Positions 59,901 through 64,000 of a stretch of 64,000 nucleotides of DNA are shown piece by piece. The position numbers and the translations under genes are program-made. This stretch comes from Symbiodinium natans (lineage: Eukaryota > Sar > Dinophyceae > Suessiales > Symbiodiniaceae), in contig CAJNDS010001446.1 in the NCBI GenBank assembly GCA_905221605.1, positions 1,106,315-1,170,314 on the forward strand. The letters run 5' to 3'. The first letter of the stretch is position 1; the number at the start of each line of letters is the position of its first letter. The notes beneath the pieces are model-generated. The model was given only the letters and a program-made list of their open reading frames with translations, had not been told where the DNA came from and did not search any database.

Positions 59901-59974
59901 AGCCCTGAACACGAATCTCTGGCAGTTCAGGGTTTCGAGTTTAGGGCTCGAGAGTTCGGGTCTAGAGCTTAGGG

Positions 59975-60580
59975 GCTGGGTACCACAGGGAGACCCATGA
60001 CCTGACACTGGCCTTGCAGTACAGCGTTGTGGCGGCCGGCCTTGTTGGGGTTTAGGTCTTAGGGTGTTAGGTTCTCGGGTTTAGGGTTTTAGGTTTTAGG
60101 TGTTGGGGTTTAGGGTTTAGGGTTTAGGTTTTAGGCTATAGGTTTTAGGGTTTAGGGTTTAGGGTTTCGGGTTTAGGGTTTAGGGTTTAGGGTTTAGGGT
60201 TTAGGGTTTAGGGTTTAGGGTTTAGGGTTTAGGGCTTAAGGTTCAGGGTTCAGGGTTCAGGGGTTCAGGGTTTAGGGTTTACCCGAACCATGCTGGCGAG
60301 CTAGCGGCCGCAATTTTGTCTGCCAGAAAACCTCTCGCCACGGTCTAGCTTTGGGGTGAAAGTCTGACCCCGATTCCCCCGAAACCTACAACCACAACCT
60401 AAAGCCCCTCAAATCCGGAACCCCCTACTGGGTTTAGGGTTTACCCTAAACCCTAAACCCTAAACCCCAACCGTCCTAAACCCCTTAAACTCCTGAAACC
60501 TCTAATGCTGGCAACCCCGGCCCTGGGGGATCAGAGCCTCCGTCCAGCACGAGCTTTCCGACTTTTGGGGCTGAAAGTTT
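59975..60580 (-). CDS. Candidate exons between heptamer tracts
   Basis: 60500-60575 reads KVGKLVLDGGSDPPGPGLPA; 60297-60350 reads TVARGFLADKIAAASSPAWF after AG; 59985-60045 reads GRHNAVLQGQCQVMGLPVVP, but its plus strand (ETHDLTLALQYSVVAAGLVG) is as good. TTTAGGG tract 60110-60240. Confidence 0.35.
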
Positions 60581-60839
60581 AGGGTTTTGGGTTGAGGGTT
60601 AAGGGTTTAGGGTTTAGGCCTTAGGATTTAGGATTTAGGGTTTAGGGTTTAGGGTGGCTTAGGGTGGGCTTAGGGTGGGCTTAGGGTGGTTTCGGGATTA
60701 CAGGCTGGGCTTAGGGTTTTTTGGGCCTTAGGGTGGTTGGGAGTTAGGGTTTCCAGCTCAGGTTCAGTTGTTTAGGGTTCTTTGGTACTGGTTTTTGGCT
60801 TTGGGGGATGCTTTCAACCAAGACCCAGGGGAGGGATTG

Positions 60840-61500
60840 CGGTGCTGAGATTTCAGGATCTTAGCGGCCATGCAGCGGGGTGCTTGATCTCAGTTGCGAG
60901 GGTTTAGGGCTTCGGGTTTGGGCTTTAGGGTTCGGGGGCGCTACTTGATGTGTCCGGCGCAATCTATTCCTTAGAGCCTTAGAGGTTAGTTTGGGGCTGT
61001 AGGGATTCAGCGGGTCTCACCCTAGGCCCTACACCCTAAACCCTAAACCCTCAACCCTAGACCCTAGAACCTAAACCCTAAACCCTACCGTGCGCAAGCT
61101 GCCTTGAAGGAATTGCTTCTGACCCCTGGGCCTGAGGCCACTACCCGGCTTGGGTAGTAAGCCTCCTGGGCTCCGCCAGCACAACTACTTGGCTAGGATG
61201 GCCCTTTAACACCCTCTGGAAAGAAAAAACTCTTGAGGTTTAGGGTTTAGGGTTTCGGGTTTAGGGTTTAGGGTTTAGGGTTTAGGGTTTAGGGTTTAGG
61301 GTTTAGGGTTTAGGGTTTAGGGTTTAGGGTTTAGGGTTTCGTCCTGAGTATGACCCTCTTAACAACCCAAGAAGGGAGAACAGGACATTGTCTCAAGGGC
61401 CGACCCTATTTGGGGTGAAACGCATCGCGAAGCTTGTGCTCGGCTTGAAAATCGGCTCGTGACAGGGAAGGAGACCTGGCAATGCTGGGGGGCTGAAGGG
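60840..61500 (-). CDS. Candidate exons
   Basis: 61430-61490 reads ARSPSLSRADFQAEHKLRDA; 61090-61140 reads GLRPRGQKQFLQGSLRTV; 60850-60900 reads LATEIKHPAAWPLRS. TTTAGGG arrays at 61240-61340 and 61500-61590. 60580-60780 is degraded heptamer sequence. Confidence 0.35.
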
Positions 61501-61589
61501 TTTAGGGTTTAGGGTTTAGGGTTTAGGGTATAGGGTTTAGGGTTTAGGGTTTAGGGTTTAGGGTTTAGGGTTTAGGGTTTAGGGTTTAG

Positions 61590-61970
61590 GGAGCTGAAGG
61601 AAGACCAACAGTGTCCCCCGTTTGTAGTCCCTACATACGTAGGATTGGAGCAACTTCGAAACCCAAATCTTGACAAAAAAAAAGCAGCTCTACTGATACA
61701 GGCCCCTATGTTAGCTTGTTTTCGGGTCTTGGGGGTGGGGGGGGGTTAGGGTCTCGAGTCAGGGTTGACAGACACAGCTCGGGCCCGAACGCCCAACACT
61801 TCTACTGCAAACCCTACAACCCTGAACCCTAAACTCTAAACCAAAGCCTCCACCCTAAAACCCTAACACCCTGCAACCTACAACCCTAAACCCTAAATCC
61901 TAAACCCCAAACCCTAAACCCTAAACCCTAAACCCTAAACCCTAAACCCTTCTTCTAAGGCCCAGGGATG
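61590..61970. other. Unique patch and CCCTAAA tract, no clear gene
   Basis: 61600-61650 has a short minus frame (GTLLVFLQLP). The rest is degraded heptamers and poly-G. Confidence 0.35.
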
Positions 61971-62012
61971 CACCAGTTCAGAGCCCATCACCTTCCCCTA
62001 CGCAAAGTTGTC

Positions 62013-62381
62013 TCATCTTCCATGAGCTATTTTGGGCGATGCATGGATGAAGGTCCATAGAACCTGAAATAAGCTAAGAACAGAATGTAACATAAGCTTT
62101 CTTAATACTTCACGATTATAATATATATATGGGTTGTTGTCAAAATGCTTGTTCCCGAAATTGACGTTAAATCGGAACTCCCTCGGTGCCGCCTTGTGTC
62201 CTGAAGGAAAAAGAAGCTGATTGAGATGGAGTAGCAAACGCGACATTTGAAGGATCCAAGCATGATTTCCTAGAAAGGGTGCTAGCGCGGACCATTTTTC
62301 AGGCGCTGCTGTCTGGAGTTCTGGCACGAGCGAAGGTTTCTCCGCTGTCGCCACTTGCGCGGCTCGAGCTCCAGCAAGCAA
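62013..62381 (-). CDS. Open frame of 122 codons, uncertain
   Basis: Reads AQVATAEKPSLVPELQTAAP then EKWSALAPFLGNHAWILQMS ... FRFNVNFGNKHFDNNP. Longer than chance suggests; no family. It overlaps the left part of the CTAGCGC repeat zone. Confidence 0.35.
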   Translation of the reverse strand: MLAGARAAQVATAEKPSLVPELQTAAPEKWSALAPFLGNHAWILQMSRLLLHLNQLLFPSGHKAAPREFRFNVNFGNKHFDNNPYIYYNREVLRKLMLHSVLSLFQVLWTFIHASPKIAHGR

Positions 62382-62825
62382 AGCGCTCTCGGTTCTATGG
62401 TGTTCCTTTGTGGTCTGCTAGAGGAGGAATGGGCCATGGTCTGCCGGGGGAGGTTGCGTTGACATTTTGCTAGCGCCGTGCTAGCGCGGCGCTAGCGCCA
62501 AACACTTTGCCGGATTTTCCAAGACCTGATACTACGACGTGATGAACGTCATCTTTTTCCTAGAACAACCTCTATCCTGGCAACAGGCGCCCCGTCAATT
62601 CATAACGAAGCGGCGCGGGGTTTTTACACCACCCCGGATGTTGTACGCATATTTCGGGTGGTGCGCCTGGCTGGGCCTTCTCAATCAATCTCTGTTGTGT
62701 TCGCTTAGTGGTGACATGCGAAACTTGAAATAATGTTTGTTGATTTTACCTAGCGCGAACCTAGCGTTTTCCTAGCGCCACACTGGGGTTTTAGGGGATC
62801 CCCCTCGGTGCCGCCTTATAGCAAA
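62175..62825. repeat. CTAGCGC repeat cluster between two CCCTCGGTGCCGCCTT copies
   Basis: CTAGCGC occurs at about 62281, 62470, 62482, 62491, 62751, 62761 and 62772. CCCTCGGTGCCGCCTT occurs at 62181 and 62803 in direct orientation. This may be the footprint of an element about 620 bp long. Confidence 0.6.
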
Positions 62826-63010
62826 GACATGAAAATAGACCGGCCAAACCAATTAATGTAAATTAAAGTAACTGAGCAAACACGCGATTTTTGAACGCAA
62901 CCCATATATATATATATATACATACATATACACATATATACATATATATATATATTATAATGTAATATCAGATAATATACTGTAATATAATATTGCAATC
63001 CAAGAATATT
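62825..63010. repeat. AT-rich stretch with (TA)n
   Basis: (TA)n and CATACATATA at 62905-62960; no gene. Confidence 0.85.
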
Positions 63011-63024
63011 CTTCAGCAAGTCAA

Positions 63025-63178
63025 CCCTAAACCTGGTGCTCCCAAGCGGCGCTTCCGGGTGGAGGTGGACTTCGCCCTCAGCCGCCCTGCGTGCAGCCGT
63101 GAGATTCCCCAGTTCCCGGCGCTGAGGGTTTTCGTAGCAGGAGCTCTACTAGAGCGGGGGGGAGGGTGTAGGGTTTAG
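63025..63178 (+). CDS. Candidate exon
   Basis: The plus strand reads PGAPKRRFRVEVDFALSRPA then CSREIPQFPALRVFVAGALL, good composition; no family. Confidence 0.4.
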
Positions 63179-63259
63179 GGTGTAGGGTTTAGGGTTTAGG
63201 GTTTAGGGTTTAGGGTTTAGGGTTCAGGGCTTCAGGGCTTCAGGGCTTCAAGTTGAGCA

Positions 63260-63540
63260 TTTAGGGTTTCGTGTCTAGGGTTGACTGTGGAGCCCTCGGG
63301 CCCGAAACCCCAAACTCCAAATATTGAGAGGGGACAGCTTCGGGGCTTGAGGGGACTAGGCAGATCCACAGAGCAGCGACAACCAAATGAAGAGAAAGGC
63401 CGCTATGTCTGCATGGATCTCTCACCCCTCTGCTAGGCAGGGCTGCGCGCACGCGCACGCGCGTCCGAGGTGCACGCGCGTCCGAGGTGCACGCGCTACG
63501 CGGGCGCGTCGAGGCCGCACGCTGGGGTCCCGTTCAGAAT
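63260..63540 (-). CDS. Open frame, uncertain, with short GCGCGTCCGAGGTGCAC repeats
   Basis: Minus frame 63261-63458 (RHSGLSLHLVVAALWICLVP). A 19-bp unit CGCGCGTCCGAGGTGCACG is doubled at 63457-63495. Confidence 0.3.
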
Positions 63541-63679
63541 TATACTATTTGTTACTACATTCTAGCATATGTATATTTTATGATATTCTATTATACTATA
63601 CTATATTCAGTTGTTCTAAAGGCCAATGTTTGCGAGGCCTCCGGAGGCCTCGAAAAGGGGGTCCTGGAGGCTTTTTCCG

Positions 63680-63855
63680 GCTCAACATGACCTGTTTAGG
63701 GCCCAGGGCTGGCCACGCAACATGACCTTCTGGGGTTTAAGGGCTTGCCACACAAGCTGATCTTCGAAAGTTTAGGGTTTTCCTGCGAACCAAGCCGAAG
63801 AGCCCGAAAAAGAAGATGTTGCGTGGCAAGCCCTGGACCCCAAAAGGTCATGCTT
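63680..63855. mobile_element. Inverted-repeat element, about 35-bp arms
   Basis: CATGACCTGTTTAGGGCCCA then GGGCTGGCCACGCAACATG (63687-63724) is inverted at 63814-63851 (ATGTTGCGTGGCAAGCCCTG...AAAGGTCATG). A third partial copy starts at 63722. Confidence 0.75.
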
Positions 63856-63899
63856 AGGGTTTAGGGTTTAGGGCTTAGGGTTTAGGGTTTAGGGTTTAG

Positions 63900-64000
63900 A
63901 GTTTAGGGTGCATCGGGTTGTGGGGATGTTGAGGCTGTGGGGCTTCAGGTTTGCACAGGCCCCGCCTTTCACTCACTTTCCGCCTTCGTTGAGGCGTCAG
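63900..64000 (-). other. Unique end of window
   Basis: On the minus strand DASTKAE runs to GTGAGT, a possible GT donor at about 63976. Too short to call. Confidence 0.25.

Noticed and set aside
59628-60008. Reading frames rich in Leu, Phe, Lys and Glu
   Set aside because: They come from the (CTT)n/(CT)n microsatellite.
1-64000. A chromosome end, because of the many TTTAGGG tracts
   Set aside because: Tracts run in both orientations and are separated by unique sequence and genes throughout.
1-64000. Spliced-leader RNA, tRNA, rRNA genes or CRISPR arrays
   Set aside because: Looked for by eye (spliced-leader core GTAGCCATTTTGGCTC, tRNA arms, regular direct repeats with unique spacers); none seen. 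A covariance-model scan would be decisive.

Overview
The window looks like dinoflagellate nuclear DNA. Four things point there. (1) The one gene that can be rebuilt almost completely, a UDP-glucuronate 4-epimerase on the minus strand at 36771-38882, needs six introns to stay in frame, and their 5' splice sites read GC, GA, GC, GA, GC, GA, each with an AG|G-type acceptor and none with GT. (2) Several introns are introner-like elements with inverted-repeat ends and 4-bp direct repeats. (3) There are two genes of the ubiquitin-like plus RCC1-repeat type that is abundant in dinoflagellates. (4) Plant/alveolate-type telomeric heptamers (TTTAGGG/CCCTAAA and variants) are spread through nearly all non-coding sequence. 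The species cannot be told.

Layout. 1-899: broken RCC1-like gene running off the left edge. 1-16.7 kb: short unique islands, many looking like exons and most on the minus strand, separated by heptamer tracts; a 1.7-kb AGT/TAC microsatellite at 4.63-6.33 kb; and a 3-kb heptamer-free block at 9.52-12.59 kb containing a signal-peptide exon. 16702-25044: a complete Ty1/Copia LTR retrotransposon on the minus strand (188-bp LTRs, 5-bp target duplication CTCTA, gag-protease, integrase, RT-RNase H, one internal GT-AG intron, and a 184-bp inverted repeat in its 3' region). 25-36 kb: more minus-strand exon islands, tandem repeats and introner copies. 36.8-39.1 kb: the epimerase. 40.3-41.2 kb: part of an amino-acid permease (AAAP) gene. 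41-50 kb: exon islands, microsatellites and TIR elements. 50687-52170: an intact RCC1-like gene. 54.0-56.3 kb: two large tandem arrays. 56.3-64 kb: exon islands, including a thioredoxin-fold CLIC/GST-like exon, a segmental duplication, microsatellites and an inverted-repeat element.

Reliability. The retrotransposon, the epimerase, the RCC1 genes and the repeats are solid. Most other exons are short open islands (40-200 bp). Such islands are often open by chance in some frame, so they are given as candidates with low to middling confidence; strand and frame are flagged where more than one reading works. No operon-like or functional linkage between the genes is evident; the unifying theme is the mode of genome expansion (telomeric heptamers, introners, one LTR element).
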